Source of the DNA: Desulfobacter hydrogenophilus
GTDB lineage: Bacteria > Desulfobacterota > Desulfobacteria > Desulfobacterales > Desulfobacteraceae
NCBI RefSeq assembly: GCF_004319545.1
Contig: NZ_CP036313.1
Span: forward strand, 3,226,501-3,290,500
DNA length: 64,000 nt
Direction of reading: 5' to 3'
Shown: positions 8,203 to 17,866 of the stretch, in pieces
Numbering within the stretch: the stretch's first letter is position 1
Layout: each line of letters begins with the position of its first letter
Notes under the pieces: generated by a model
What the model was told of the DNA's origin: nothing
The model's input: only the letters and a program-made list of their open reading frames with translations
Database searches by the model: none
Translations under genes and position numbers: made by a program

Positions 8203-10728
8203 CTAGTTTCCCGATACAATGGAAAAGATGCCGTGAACATCTAAGATCAGTCCGACTTTTCCGTCAGCCAGAATCGCACCGCCGGCAATACCTCGAATAT
8301 CATCCATATTTCCGCCAAGATTTTTAATCACATACTCATCTTTGCCTAAAAGTTCATCAATCAAAAAAGCACGTTTTTCTTCCTTTGACTCAATAACGAC
8401 AACCAGGCTTTGTTCTACGGATTTAACATGATTGCTTGTTTCATAGATTTCGTTTAATCGGATTAGAGGAACCAGATGGCCACGATCTTTAACCATTTCA
8501 CCTTTTCCTTCTACGGTGAAATATTCACCTGGCCCCGGTCTGAATGCTTTTTGAATAGCAGTGGTGGGAATAACATATTTTTCGTCATCAACCCTGACCA
8601 GCATACCGTCGATAATGGCCAGCGTCAGAGGAAGACTGATAATAAATCGGGAGCCGACCCCCTTTTCGGATTCAATATTCAAATGGCCGCGAAATTTTTC
8701 AATCCCCTCTTTGACCACATCCATGCCGACGCCCCGGCCGGATACATCCGTAATTTGGTTTGCTGTTGAGAATCCGGGCGCAAGAACCAGATTAAAAATC
8801 TGCGCATCCGTCATCTGTTCTTCTCCGGTAATCAGCCCGGTAGCCGTGGCCTTTTCAAATATTTTTTCCCTATCCAGCCCCTTACCGTCGTCCTCGATCT
8901 CAATGACAATGTTCCCGCCTTTATGATAGGCACGAAGATCAATATTTCCCTGTTGGGGTTTGTTTTTTTCCTTGCGCTCCTGTACGGATTCAATCCCGTG
9001 ATCACAGGCATTTCTGATCATATGAACCATGGGCTCATAAAGGGCATCCACCACATTTCGATCAATTTCAGTTTCTTCTCCGGTCATTGATAAGTTGATC
9101 TGTTTGCCCGATTTTCGTGACAAATCCCTTACGAGACGAATCATTTTCATAAATGTGGCTTTAATGGGTATCATACGCATGGACATGGCAATATTCTGCA
9201 TATTGTTTACAATCTGTCCCAATTGTGAAACGGTCTGGCTTAAGGCTGAATTTTCCATGGTTTGCTGTCGCAGCATCGATTGGGCAATCACCAGTTCACC
9301 GGCATAATCTACAAGGTCGTCCAATTTCTGAGTGCTGACTTTAACTTGAGAATCCACCCTTCTTTTAACCGTTGATTGTTCCATTAACGCCGAGGCGACT
9401 TGAACAGGAGCGATCTTTTTATCTTCGATCAGAATTTCACCAACTTTTTTTCCCGGATGCTTTTTCTGGATTTCCAGTGCATGATCAATGTCTTGTTTTG
9501 TAAGCTCCTTTTTTCTGACAAGAATTTCACCTAAAGGCTCTTTTTCCCCTTTGGTCAAAGAAATTTGAAGTCTTTTGAGTTTATCCCTTAAGATTTCTAC
9601 ATCTATGTGGCCATCTTCTTGTCGGTTACCGCTAACAAGTCCTTGTTTTACACTATCGAGAAGGTGTTTTAGTAAATCAACGGATTCGAGAATTGCATCC
9701 GTTGCAGAATGATTAATTATGAAATCTCCGCTTCTGGCACTGTCCAAAAGATTTTCAGTGGCATGGGACAGTCGGTTGATTTTATCTAAAGATAAAAATC
9801 CGGAGACGCCTTTTATTGTGTGAAACGGTCTGAAAATATCGTTTATGATATCAGCATTTTCCGGATCCTGTTCCAACTCAATTAAAGACACTTCGATGTT
9901 GTTTAGATTTTCTTCTGCCTCTGATATAAAGTCGGTCAGGATTTCAATATCATCGTCAGACAGTTTTTCAGGCGTGCTGTTCTGTGTAGATTCTGTTTCA
10001 GGCTCGTTTTCCGAACATTCATCAACACACTCATCGCATTGTTCATTTGTGGCAAGGTTTTCTTCTAAAAGTTCAAGAACGTCGGAATAATCAAAAGTAA
10101 AAGGTTCTTTTCTCTTTAAATGACTTAATATGGACTTTAACAACACAAGTCCTTCTTCAATCGGCCTTGTGTTAAAGGTCGGGCCAATAGCCATATTTTC
10201 CATATATTGTTTACATAACTTTGAAATATCATAAAAAGTATAAGGCTCAATATTTTCAGAAATGTTGATAAGACTGTCTACATTACGAATCATTCCTTCC
10301 ATATCTGGGTCTTTTCCTGGGCAGAAGCCGGCGATAAGCATTGAAAATTCATTCAGCTTTTTCTCTATTTTTTTGAAATCGTCGTTCGAGGCTTTGTCAT
10401 CGGGTTGGGACAGCTTTGGGAAAAATAACCTGTTGCTCTCTTTTTCATCCATCTTTTTTAGTCCCGTGCTGAAATTTGAAACAATCATGTCAAGATTTGA
10501 CAATAAATTACGTTCGACCTGGGGACCGTCTTTTATTATGGTATCAATAATGTTTCTGGCCTTCAGAATTTGCGCAGCCTCTGACGATAGTTCCAACGAT
10601 TTGCATTGCGCATGTATGCTCTTGAGAATGGGCAACAGCGTCTTGATCGAGTCCGGCTGATCCGGATCGAATAAAATTAATTCTGATGCCAGCCTTTCTG
10701 TCATTGCGATTATGTTTTCATAAGACAT
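8203..10728 (-). CDS. cheA: CheA histidine kinase with an inserted GspE-N-like repeat region
   Basis: Chemotaxis kinase of 841 residues. An unassigned helical N-terminal region (about 1-255) is followed by an HPt domain with phospho-accepting His in FRPFHTIKGVSGF. Next comes an unusual insert of two short repeats, LGEILVRKKELT and VGEILIEDKKIA, each followed by a helix, resembling the N-terminal domain of GspE/MshE ATPases. Then come the dimerisation domain (KLDDLVDYAGELVIAQ), ATPase (MIRNACDHGIES, DDGKGLD, GRGVGMDVV) and a C-terminal CheW-like coupling domain. ATG at 10728 is chosen over an upstream TTG. It phosphorylates CheY and CheB of this operon. The long N-terminus and the insert are not standard for CheA. 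Confidence 0.93.
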   Translation of the reverse strand: MSYENIIAMTERLASELILFDPDQPDSIKTLLPILKSIHAQCKSLELSSEAAQILKARNIIDTIIKDGPQVERNLLSNLDMIVSNFSTGLKKMDEKESNRLFFPKLSQPDDKASNDDFKKIEKKLNEFSMLIAGFCPGKDPDMEGMIRNVDSLINISENIEPYTFYDISKLCKQYMENMAIGPTFNTRPIEEGLVLLKSILSHLKRKEPFTFDYSDVLELLEENLATNEQCDECVDECSENEPETESTQNSTPEKLSDDDIEILTDFISEAEENLNNIEVSLIELEQDPENADIINDIFRPFHTIKGVSGFLSLDKINRLSHATENLLDSARSGDFIINHSATDAILESVDLLKHLLDSVKQGLVSGNRQEDGHIDVEILRDKLKRLQISLTKGEKEPLGEILVRKKELTKQDIDHALEIQKKHPGKKVGEILIEDKKIAPVQVASALMEQSTVKRRVDSQVKVSTQKLDDLVDYAGELVIAQSMLRQQTMENSALSQTVSQLGQIVNNMQNIAMSMRMIPIKATFMKMIRLVRDLSRKSGKQINLSMTGEETEIDRNVVDALYEPMVHMIRNACDHGIESVQERKEKNKPQQGNIDLRAYHKGGNIVIEIEDDGKGLDREKIFEKATATGLITGEEQMTDAQIFNLVLAPGFSTANQITDVSGRGVGMDVVKEGIEKFRGHLNIESEKGVGSRFIISLPLTLAIIDGMLVRVDDEKYVIPTTAIQKAFRPGPGEYFTVEGKGEMVKDRGHLVPLIRLNEIYETSNHVKSVEQSLVVVIESKEEKRAFLIDELLGKDEYVIKNLGGNMDDIRGIAGGAILADGKVGLILDVHGIFSIVSGN

Positions 10729-10784
10729 TGGCTTTTCCAAAGTTTAAAAGTTCTCGTGAAATTTTAAGGATACCGCCTGCACAG

Positions 10785-10811
10785 GGCCCAGGGATATAAT
10801 CTCCCTGGGCC
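10785..10811. other. Strong intercistronic hairpin between mcp and cheA
   Basis: Perfect 10-bp stem GGCCCAGGGA / TCCCTGGGCC around a 7-base loop, in the 106-base gap between the mcp stop and the cheA start. On the minus-strand transcript no U-run follows, so it is not a classical terminator. It may limit read-through or stabilise the upstream message. Function is inferred only. Confidence 0.6.
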
Positions 10812-10834
10812 GCCTGCGCCCCAACTTTATGATA

Positions 10835-13171
10835 TTAAAAGTCTTCAAAGGTTTCGTCGTCATCAAACGGGATGATTTGATCCGGACGACTTGAATCCAA
10901 GTGACGATCCCTGGCTTTTGCTTTATTGTTTGCTTTGCCTGGGGTGCTTTTAGGCAACGCTTTAACAGATTGGTAATCACCCAAGTTCCGATTGGAATTG
11001 CTTTTACCGGTAACCAGCATCACAAGATTATCAACATATTCTTTAAGTTGTTCGGCCTGGGCACTCATCTCTTCTGCCGCTGAGGCGGACTCTTCTGCAT
11101 TGGCTGCATTTTGCTGGACAACCCGGTCCATTTCAGTGATGGCATTGTTGACTTCGGCAATCCCAGTGGATTGTTCGGTTGATGCCACGGAAATCTCTGA
11201 GACCAGGGCCCCGACTTTGGCCGAGCTTTCCGCCACTTTGGAGAATGCCTCACTGGTTGAGGATACGATGCCGGAACCATCGGTTACCTTTTTGACCGTA
11301 TCTTCTATAAGCGCTGCCGTATCTTTGGCCGCATCTGCAGCTCGCATAGCCAAATTTCTGACCTCATCGGCAACGACGGCAAACCCTGCACCTGCTTCAC
11401 CGGCACGGGCGGCTTCCACCGCGGCATTTAAGGCGAGCAGATTTGTCTGAAATGCGATTTCATCAATGGTTTTTATTATTTTCGACGTTTCCTCTGACGC
11501 TTTGGAGATATCCTCCATGGATCGTGTTAATTCATTCATGGACTGGCCGGCAGTACTCACAATCGCATTCGCATCTTTCATCAACCCGTCGGCATTATTT
11601 GAATTCTGGGCATTTTTTTTGGTCATGGCTGACATCTCTTCCATGGATGAAGAGGTTTCTTCGATGGATGCGGCTTGTTGGGAGGCGCCTTCTGCCATGG
11701 ACTGGCTGGACGATGAAACTTCCCCAGATGCCGCCGCCACCTGCACTGCACCTTCGTTAAGACCGGCAATGATTTTGTTAATCGGTTTGGTAATGCTGCG
11801 TGTAATAAAAAATGCGCAAAGAATACCGATGATAAGCGCGCCGATTAATCCGATAATCATGAGAATAGATGCACTTGAAAGCGCGTTCACAGCATCCTTG
11901 GCAATGGTGTCGGTTGCGCCGATTCCAGCATTTGCCATAGTTTTACATGCATTGAGAACTTTGTTATTGGCGTCCAGGCGTTTAACCCCCAGGTCCTGCA
12001 TAGTAATCCAATTTTTAAGAAAATTCTTCATAGCGGCCTGGTAGTCACGACCAGCCGTCTTAACCTCCTCAATCCGCTTTAAGTCTTCAGGTATCCGTGT
12101 GATTTTTTCCAGTTCTTCAAACTTGAGATCTATGTGTGAAAAATTCTCCAACGCGGCATTCATAACTTCAGGGCTTCTCAATGCCTGGGATTTAAATGCC
12201 CCTATTCGCGTCTCATTTCCAAGGGTAATAATATCGTTCACCAGGGTAATCTTCGCATTTCTTTCCATCATGTCCGTATTTAATTTTTCGTGCTGCCCTT
12301 CAAGAAACCCATCGCAGTTGGACACATAAATTCCGGCATTTTCATCCATCTGGTCCCGGTATCTGCTCAGCCGTCTTTGGTCTGCCAGGCTGCCGCGATT
12401 AAACTCAATCATAAATTGTTCTATCGCTTTCTGATACGCTTGAGCCGCAGATTGAATGGCTTTAAGTCTTTGAATGTCTTCCCTATCACGGGTGATAGCC
12501 CTTAAGTCGTTTAACGGTGCGTCAACGCCATCCAATTGTGAAATTGCGGTTTTCATAAGTTCCATGTCGTTTGTGGCCTGGGCTTTAAAATTGGTAACCC
12601 TGACGCTGGAACCGATATGAACAAGATTCGTGGCAAGTTTGACCTTCTGCTGACGGTCATTCAGATCAGATTTGAATTCTGTGTTTTGACCCATTAAAAA
12701 ATCAGCAGAAGTTGACATATATTTTTGAGCAGATTCCTCCAGGGTTCGTCTATTGGCCGCAAATCTGGCGATGGTCTCAACGGTTTTTTTTATTAAGGAT
12801 TTATACGTTTCAATCGCTTTGGAAGCGATATCTATCTGACCTTTTAGCTTTTTTAAATTGGGAGAATTTTCCTCGAGTTCACGTGCCTTTTGCAAGGCCA
12901 TATCAACGGATTCCATTGCCGCCTGGCTCAGTTGATAGAGCTTTTTATCTTCCGTATATCCATACCCTCTCATTTCAAACGCCATCTGGCTGGCTGCATC
13001 ACTTAAATCCATGGCAACGGCTACTTCCGGTATATACTCATGGGCCAACATCTTACTTTTTGTTTCCACCGTTCGCATATTTACAACGGCCATTAAACCA
13101 AGGGCAACGGCAATGATGATTAATACTGCAAATCCATATGTGATTTTTAATCCCAGACTTAGGTTTTTCAT
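10835..13171 (-). CDS. Methyl-accepting chemotaxis protein with long helical sensor
   Basis: Transmembrane chemoreceptor of 778 residues. First membrane helix about 8-30, a long helical periplasmic region (about 31-430) with two internally similar halves (both contain LVHIGSSVR / [13 protein letters not shown] segments), reminiscent of HBM sensor domains. Second membrane helix lies near 437-460, then a HAMP linker, then the cytoplasmic signalling hairpin with the conserved tip [19 protein letters not shown]. The C-terminus extends about 55 residues past the coiled coil and ends in an acidic [10 protein letters not shown], which might tether CheR or CheB. Second gene of the operon, 32 bases after cheW, so it is the likely cognate receptor of this array. 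Confidence 0.93.
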   Translation of the reverse strand: MKNLSLGLKITYGFAVLIIIAVALGLMAVVNMRTVETKSKMLAHEYIPEVAVAMDLSDAASQMAFEMRGYGYTEDKKLYQLSQAAMESVDMALQKARELEENSPNLKKLKGQIDIASKAIETYKSLIKKTVETIARFAANRRTLEESAQKYMSTSADFLMGQNTEFKSDLNDRQQKVKLATNLVHIGSSVRVTNFKAQATNDMELMKTAISQLDGVDAPLNDLRAITRDREDIQRLKAIQSAAQAYQKAIEQFMIEFNRGSLADQRRLSRYRDQMDENAGIYVSNCDGFLEGQHEKLNTDMMERNAKITLVNDIITLGNETRIGAFKSQALRSPEVMNAALENFSHIDLKFEELEKITRIPEDLKRIEEVKTAGRDYQAAMKNFLKNWITMQDLGVKRLDANNKVLNACKTMANAGIGATDTIAKDAVNALSSASILMIIGLIGALIIGILCAFFITRSITKPINKIIAGLNEGAVQVAAASGEVSSSSQSMAEGASQQAASIEETSSSMEEMSAMTKKNAQNSNNADGLMKDANAIVSTAGQSMNELTRSMEDISKASEETSKIIKTIDEIAFQTNLLALNAAVEAARAGEAGAGFAVVADEVRNLAMRAADAAKDTAALIEDTVKKVTDGSGIVSSTSEAFSKVAESSAKVGALVSEISVASTEQSTGIAEVNNAITEMDRVVQQNAANAEESASAAEEMSAQAEQLKEYVDNLVMLVTGKSNSNRNLGDYQSVKALPKSTPGKANNKAKARDRHLDSSRPDQIIPFDDDETFEDF

Positions 13172-13203
13172 CTTAAATTCCTTTATTGTTTTTTTCCCGG
13201 TAT

Positions 13204-13716
13204 TTATGAAGCATTTTGAATAGCGGCCATTTCATTGGACGAAAGAACCCTATCTATATTCAAAAGAATTTTGACGCCCCCATCTTGCTTGGCCATGCCA
13301 AGGATATATCGTGTATCCAGTTTCGTACCAAAAGCCGGGGTTTCCTCAATTTCGTCTTCTTTTATATTTAAAACCTCGGAGACGGTATCAACCACAATTC
13401 CGATTAGAACAGTGGTTTCCGCCGCATCAATTTCGACGACAATAATGCAGGTCCTGTCATTGTAAGAAATTGATTTCATATCAAATTTTGACCGAAGATC
13501 AATTACGGGGATTACTTTTCCCCGCAAATTTATGACGCCTTTGACAAATTCCGGGGTTCTGGGGACCGAAGTGATGGGTAACATACCGATTATTTCTTTC
13601 ACTTTAAGAATACCAATCCCATACTCCTCCGACGCTAATGCGAAAGTCAGGTATTTACCTGTTTTAATGGTCATGTCGGCGACGGCCTTATTCATGCTGT
13701 CAACTTGATCATTCAT
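13204..13716 (-). CDS. cheW: CheW coupling protein
   Basis: Adaptor of 170 residues linking chemoreceptors to CheA. Family motifs include [38 protein letters not shown] and [14 protein letters not shown] at 13716 is chosen because AAAGGAGG lies 5 bases upstream; a start at 13737 lacks a site. It is the first clear gene of the 13-kb chemosensory operon. A small reading frame (13709-13897, TTG start, 62 codons, no ribosome-binding site) overlaps its beginning and may be leader sequence, not a gene. Confidence 0.95.
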   Translation of the reverse strand: MNDQVDSMNKAVADMTIKTGKYLTFALASEEYGIGILKVKEIIGMLPITSVPRTPEFVKGVINLRGKVIPVIDLRSKFDMKSISYNDRTCIIVVEIDAAETTVLIGIVVDTVSEVLNIKEDEIEETPAFGTKLDTRYILGMAKQDGGVKILLNIDRVLSSNEMAAIQNAS

Positions 13717-14405
13717 CCATTCCTCCTTTGATTCCATATTTTTTTATTGGGTTCTTTTTTTTCTTGTTATTGAGTACATCCCGGACCTTTTTAGCCGGAT
13801 TCTGTTTTGAAAACGGTACGTTTATAGAATAAAAGCCACTGTCCAGAACACCATGGTCTGCGATAACATTGGTGGTATAATCTGACCCAGTTGACAATAC
13901 AGCTATCTATTTATAAATACGGATTTTTCTTTTTTGTATCGGCTATAAAAAAGACTATATCAACAGGAAAGACTCACGCTTCTATGTCTGAAGTGAAAAA
14001 AGTGAGTAATCTGAGGCGAAAAAGCCATTTTTTATATTATGATTATCACAGAATATATTAAGAAAATCCTAAAAGAAAGAACTTTTATCAATATGTTTGC
14101 TGCAGACTGTCGTCCAGGATCATTTGAACGCAGCAATCTGCTTTGTTTTTACTTGGATTGGTCCCGTTTTTTTCAATGGGGAAACTTATGTATATATTGC
14201 AAATACATAGTTATCTATCCATCAATGAGTATAAACCCGAATTTACGGTTAAACGTTTTTTCTGTAATCTTGCCGTATCAAATCAGGCGGGAACCATGAA
14301 CACAAGGGGTTAACCTGCACAAACAAGACTTAAATTAACGCCCTGTGGGCGGGCTGTCAGCGAATAGCTGTCAGCGAATTTGGAATTTAAAATTAAGGAG
14401 GAAAC
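13717..14405. other. Divergent intergenic region between cheW and desulfoferrodoxin
   Basis: About 690 bases without a convincing gene. On the minus strand near 13946-13953 the octamer GCCGATAC resembles a sigma-28 minus-10 element, but the matching minus-35 (TGAT) is poor, so promoter assignment for the cheW operon is weak. A TTG-started frame at 13709-13897 has a basic C-terminus and no recognised relatives. Near the right end lies a repeat of family C and a 14-base direct repeat (ctgtcagcgaatag-type) at about 14354-14381, just before the dfx ribosome-binding site. Confidence 0.5.
14328..14361 (+). repeat. Dispersed palindromic repeat, family C, copy 1
   Basis: Contains ACTTAAATTAACGCCC, a short loop, then GGGCGGGCTGT. 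The same arrangement occurs inverted at 18725-18758. The GC-rich arms can pair as a small hairpin. It lies 45 bases upstream of desulfoferrodoxin. Confidence 0.6.
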
Positions 14406-14780
14406 ATGGCTGAAAGAAAACAGGTTTATAAATGCGAACTTTGTGGAAATGTTGTTGAGGTTCTTCACGGGGCAGATGGGGACCTGGTCTGTTGTGGTGC
14501 GGAAATGGTTCTTTTTGAAGAAAAAGCTGCGGATGAGGGAAAAGAGAAACATGTTCCCGTGGTTGAAGCCACAACCCAAGGCGTTAAAGTGAAAGTTGGG
14601 TCAAATCCCCACCCCATGGAGGAAAAACACTATATTGAATGGATTGAAGTTATTGACGGGGAGACATCCTGCCGTCATTACCTGAAACCAGGGCAGACCC
14701 CGGAAGCCGTTTTTAAAGGCTGTTCCAAAAATGTTACCGCCCGGGAATACTGTAACGTTCATGGGCTTTGGAAGTCTTAA
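14406..14780 (+). CDS. dfx: Desulfoferrodoxin (superoxide reductase)
   Basis: Two-iron superoxide reductase of 124 residues that reduces superoxide to peroxide without making oxygen, a hallmark of anaerobes. The N-terminal desulforedoxin-like domain has CELCG and CC (about residues 10-30) as ligands of the Fe(SCys)4 centre. The catalytic Neelaredoxin domain has [13 protein letters not shown], giving His ligands and the conserved Lys, and CNVHGLW, giving the Cys and His ligands of the active iron. Ribosome-binding site AAGGAGG lies 6 bases before ATG. It is monocistronic, followed by a hairpin terminator. Confidence 0.97.
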   Translation: MAERKQVYKCELCGNVVEVLHGADGDLVCCGAEMVLFEEKAADEGKEKHVPVVEATTQGVKVKVGSNPHPMEEKHYIEWIEVIDGETSCRHYLKPGQTPEAVFKGCSKNVTAREYCNVHGLWKS

Positions 14781-14868
14781 GAGCCGATTTATGGAATGCA
14801 ATAAGTGTCAGGTCAGGCACCATGGATTTAGGATCTAAAGATATTGATTAAATAACAACCTTTTAAAT

Positions 14869-14901
14869 CGGATGCAGACGTTATGTCTGCACCCGGTTTT
14901 T
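14869..14901 (+). terminator. Rho-independent terminator after desulfoferrodoxin
   Basis: Stem CGGATGCAGAC / GTCTGCACCCG (one mismatch) with a 5-base loop, followed by GTTTTT. It lies 89 bases after the dfx stop and just touches the stop codon of the convergent kinase gene, so it may serve both directions. Confidence 0.8.
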
Positions 14902-17740
14902 AAATAGTGACTATGGCGTTTTGAATGGCCGCTACCATTTCAGAAGCGGTGCACCCCTTACTGATAAAATTTACGGCACCGGCAGCAATGATGTCCCGGG
15001 CATACTCTTTTTTCTCATACATGGACAGGGCCAGAATTTTTATTTCAGGATGTCTTTTATAAATACGGCGGGTCGCTTCAATGCCGTTTATGCCAGGCAT
15101 ATTGATATCCATCAGGATCACATCCGGCTTTAATTTTTCGGCCAGCTCCACAATCTCCATGCCGTCGTGGGCCTGGCCGACTACCTGGATGCCGGCAGTT
15201 TCTTTAAGCGCCTGGAATATGCCTTTGCGAAAAATCGCATGATCGTCTGCCAGCAATACCCGGATATTATTTTTTTTGGACGACCGCTTCCCGACAGCAT
15301 CATTATCTGAAGCGGCAGATTCGCCGGCTGGCTCATCGTCATATGGAATGGGTTGTGTTGCATCCTGTTCGTACGGCAACACAATATCAAACCGGCTGCC
15401 GTCACCCGGGCTGCTGGTAATCTTAAAGGTTCCCCCGATTAATTCAATTCGCTCTTGGATGCTGAACAGGCCAAGTCCCTGCTTCATATTATCGGAAACT
15501 GTGATCGCTGATGGATCAAATCCCTTGCCCTCGTCTCGGACACTGAGACAAAGACGATCCTCACCCTTTATTTTCAGGGTTACTTTGGCTGCTGGCGTTC
15601 CAGCATACTTGACTGCATTGAACAGCAGTTCGCGTACGGATTCAAACACCAGCAACACAATATCTTCGGAAAGCGATAAACCGGATATTTGTGATGCGAA
15701 ATCCATGTGAAATTGATAACGTTCCTGCATTCGTCCGGCAAGCCACCTTAAACCGGAGACCAGCCCACCTCTATAAAGTGCAGGCGGGCTTAAGTCAGCG
15801 CTTAATGAGCGAGCCATCTGGATGCAGGTGCCGATGGTTTCTTCAATTTTTTTAGCCGATTCACTCAACAGCGGGTCCTGGATCTGCCGTTCCAGTCCGC
15901 TTAAATGTAGCTTGGCTGCTGCCATATACTGCTGGATACCGTCATGCAGCACCTTTGCCACCCGCCTGCGTTCCGCCTGCTCTGCCATGGTAAGCTTTCC
16001 GGCAAGCGCTCTGAGCTGGTCCGCCCGGGCCAGCACCTCCTGGTGGGCATTGTGGTAACGGGTTTCTGCCGCCACACGCCGTTCGATCTCCTTTTTAAGG
16101 CGTTTGATGGTCTGGTACAAGGACTGGGTCCGCGTTTCAATTTTTTCTTCGAGATGTTCATTGGCCCCTTCAAGCTTTTTCTGATATTCCTGCTGGGCGC
16201 TGATATCGCGAAAAACGAGCACAATCCCGGCCGCCTCTTTTTTTTCATTTTCAAGTTGGCTGACGGTCTCCTCAACCGGAATTCGGGTCTTGTCCCGACG
16301 AATCAGCATCCCTTTACAAGCAAAGGGAGTCGACAGATCTTCGGGAAGATAGAGGGGCTGTCTTTGTATACAGGAACAATCCCGGGGTTCCAGATCTATG
16401 GAAAATACTTTTTCAATTGTTTTCCCTAATGCATCTGCCTGGGGCCAGCCGGTGAGTTCTTCTGCAATAGGATTCATAAATGAAACCCGCCTGTTTTTAT
16501 CGGTTGAGATGACACCATCTCCAATACTGTTTAATGTGGTTTTAAGCCACTCTCTTTGAACAAAGAGGGCATCAATAGCCTGTTTTTTTTCCGTGATGTC
16601 TTCAAAAATGCTGACAAACTCGCCGTGTTTGATACAATAGGCGTTAACGGAAAACCATTTTCCAAGCTGGGCAGAGCATCCATTAATACGAACAGGGGAA
16701 CCTTCCATGGCCACTTTACCAAAACGCGCAATCCAGTCGACAGGGTCTTTTTTTATATTCGGTATTAACTGTGTGACCCTTTTGCCGGCCACATTTCTAA
16801 AACCTGTCAGTTTTTCAAACGCAGGGTTGGTTTCCAGAAATTCATAATCCACGGGTGTTCCGTTTTTATCTAAAATTACCCGATGCCTGGCAAACCCGTC
16901 GATCATATTTGAAAATAAGGCCTGATAATTTTCCCGGCTGTTGGCAAGATCTTTAAACAATGTACTGTAAGGCCTTGAAAGACCGGTTTCAATAAGGGCC
17001 TTGTAAAGGCAGTAATAGGAGACGATCTTGAAAAAGTGGCCCAGCATATTGGTCGGCCCATACACCCCGATATAGGTTGTAAACAGCAGTTCCGAAACAA
17101 TGGTCACAATGATGGATGCCTGCAGCCAGTTGAAAAGTGTGCTGTCGAACCGGTTCCGGCTGCGATAAAGCGCGAACAGCGCCAGGCATAGAATCAGGCA
17201 GATGATGTATTCGCTGGTTTTTTTGAATGTGGTTAGACCGCCGGCATGTTCAAGATAGCAGTCGGGAAATATCGGCCAGACAAAAATGGAAAGCAGAATC
17301 AACACCGTGACTGCAGAAAAACCAAAGAGATAGATTGGGGCCTTGATCCGGCTTTTAAATAAAAAAAATGCCCCTAACAATGAAATGCTTTCAAGGTAGC
17401 GGGCTGATATCCACAACTGGGTCGGCACATTGGATTCAAGGCCCGGCAGAATATTGACCCCTTTATAGGTCATGGTATGTGTCAGATCCAGGATACCCAC
17501 AAAAAGATAAGCGATCCCCACAAAAGAGAAAAACGATTTTTCTTTGAAAAACCACCGGGCATTCCAGGTAACCATGAAAATGCTGCAGGCGGTCACCACC
17601 GCAAACATCTCGGCAAGGGTATGAAAGAGCAGAAAATTGTAAAATGTGCTGATGTAAAAGGCTATCAGCATCACAATAAAGGGTGCGAACTGAACAGCAA
17701 GCCGTTTCCCGCTGTTTTTAGTGATGTCGGTTATTGCCAT
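14900..17740 (-). CDS. MASE3-type membrane hybrid histidine kinase
   Basis: Hybrid kinase of 946 residues. An N-terminal MASE3-like domain with about seven membrane helices (1-250) contains FHTLAEMFAV and GILDLTHTM. Two PAS domains follow (about 270-390 and 395-515; GVISTDKNRRVSFMNPIAEE), then a coiled coil, and a NarL-type HisKA_3 domain with the phospho-His in RRVAKVLHDGIQQYM. The HATPase has VRDEGKGFDP and GLGLFSIQERIE. A C-terminal receiver has ILMDINMPGINGIEA with conserved Thr/Ser and Lys. The start has AAAGGG upstream. The partner NarL regulator is probably encoded at 18966. Confidence 0.92.
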   Translation of the reverse strand: MAITDITKNSGKRLAVQFAPFIVMLIAFYISTFYNFLLFHTLAEMFAVVTACSIFMVTWNARWFFKEKSFFSFVGIAYLFVGILDLTHTMTYKGVNILPGLESNVPTQLWISARYLESISLLGAFFLFKSRIKAPIYLFGFSAVTVLILLSIFVWPIFPDCYLEHAGGLTTFKKTSEYIICLILCLALFALYRSRNRFDSTLFNWLQASIIVTIVSELLFTTYIGVYGPTNMLGHFFKIVSYYCLYKALIETGLSRPYSTLFKDLANSRENYQALFSNMIDGFARHRVILDKNGTPVDYEFLETNPAFEKLTGFRNVAGKRVTQLIPNIKKDPVDWIARFGKVAMEGSPVRINGCSAQLGKWFSVNAYCIKHGEFVSIFEDITEKKQAIDALFVQREWLKTTLNSIGDGVISTDKNRRVSFMNPIAEELTGWPQADALGKTIEKVFSIDLEPRDCSCIQRQPLYLPEDLSTPFACKGMLIRRDKTRIPVEETVSQLENEKKEAAGIVLVFRDISAQQEYQKKLEGANEHLEEKIETRTQSLYQTIKRLKKEIERRVAAETRYHNAHQEVLARADQLRALAGKLTMAEQAERRRVAKVLHDGIQQYMAAAKLHLSGLERQIQDPLLSESAKKIEETIGTCIQMARSLSADLSPPALYRGGLVSGLRWLAGRMQERYQFHMDFASQISGLSLSEDIVLLVFESVRELLFNAVKYAGTPAAKVTLKIKGEDRLCLSVRDEGKGFDPSAITVSDNMKQGLGLFSIQERIELIGGTFKITSSPGDGSRFDIVLPYEQDATQPIPYDDEPAGESAASDNDAVGKRSSKKNNIRVLLADDHAIFRKGIFQALKETAGIQVVGQAHDGMEIVELAEKLKPDVILMDINMPGINGIEATRRIYKRHPEIKILALSMYEKKEYARDIIAAGAVNFISKGCTASEMVAAIQNAIVTI

Positions 17741-17782
17741 TTTTTCCCTTTTGCCATTCTTGGGGGGTGAAAAATTATGAAT

Positions 17783-17797
17783 CCCGGTTTAGCCGGG
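17783..17797 (-). terminator. Weak hairpin downstream of the soluble histidine kinase
   Basis: Small stem CCCGG / CCGGG with loop CTAAA (minus strand), followed by ATTCATAATTTTT. It could terminate transcription of the kinase gene at 17867 before the next gene; the stem is only 5 bp so the call is weak. Confidence 0.3.
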
Positions 17798-17866
17798 CCG
17801 TTGATGTCATCGTTTTCCGGTATATTAGCTATATCGCCATTGATTATCCACCACAAGCAGGTTTTT

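Noticed and set aside
11466..12044. Long plus-strand frame of 192 codons over the chemoreceptor
   Set aside because: Opposite the helical, Ala/Glu-rich coding strand of mcp; a common shadow in such genes.
13709..13897. Small gene ahead of cheW
   Set aside because: TTG start, no ribosome-binding site, no family recognised, an in-frame stop just upstream; kept only as a remark.
14800..14825. GTCAGGTCAGGCACCATGG as another family A repeat
   Set aside because: Only the CCATGG and part of one arm match; loop and second arm are missing.
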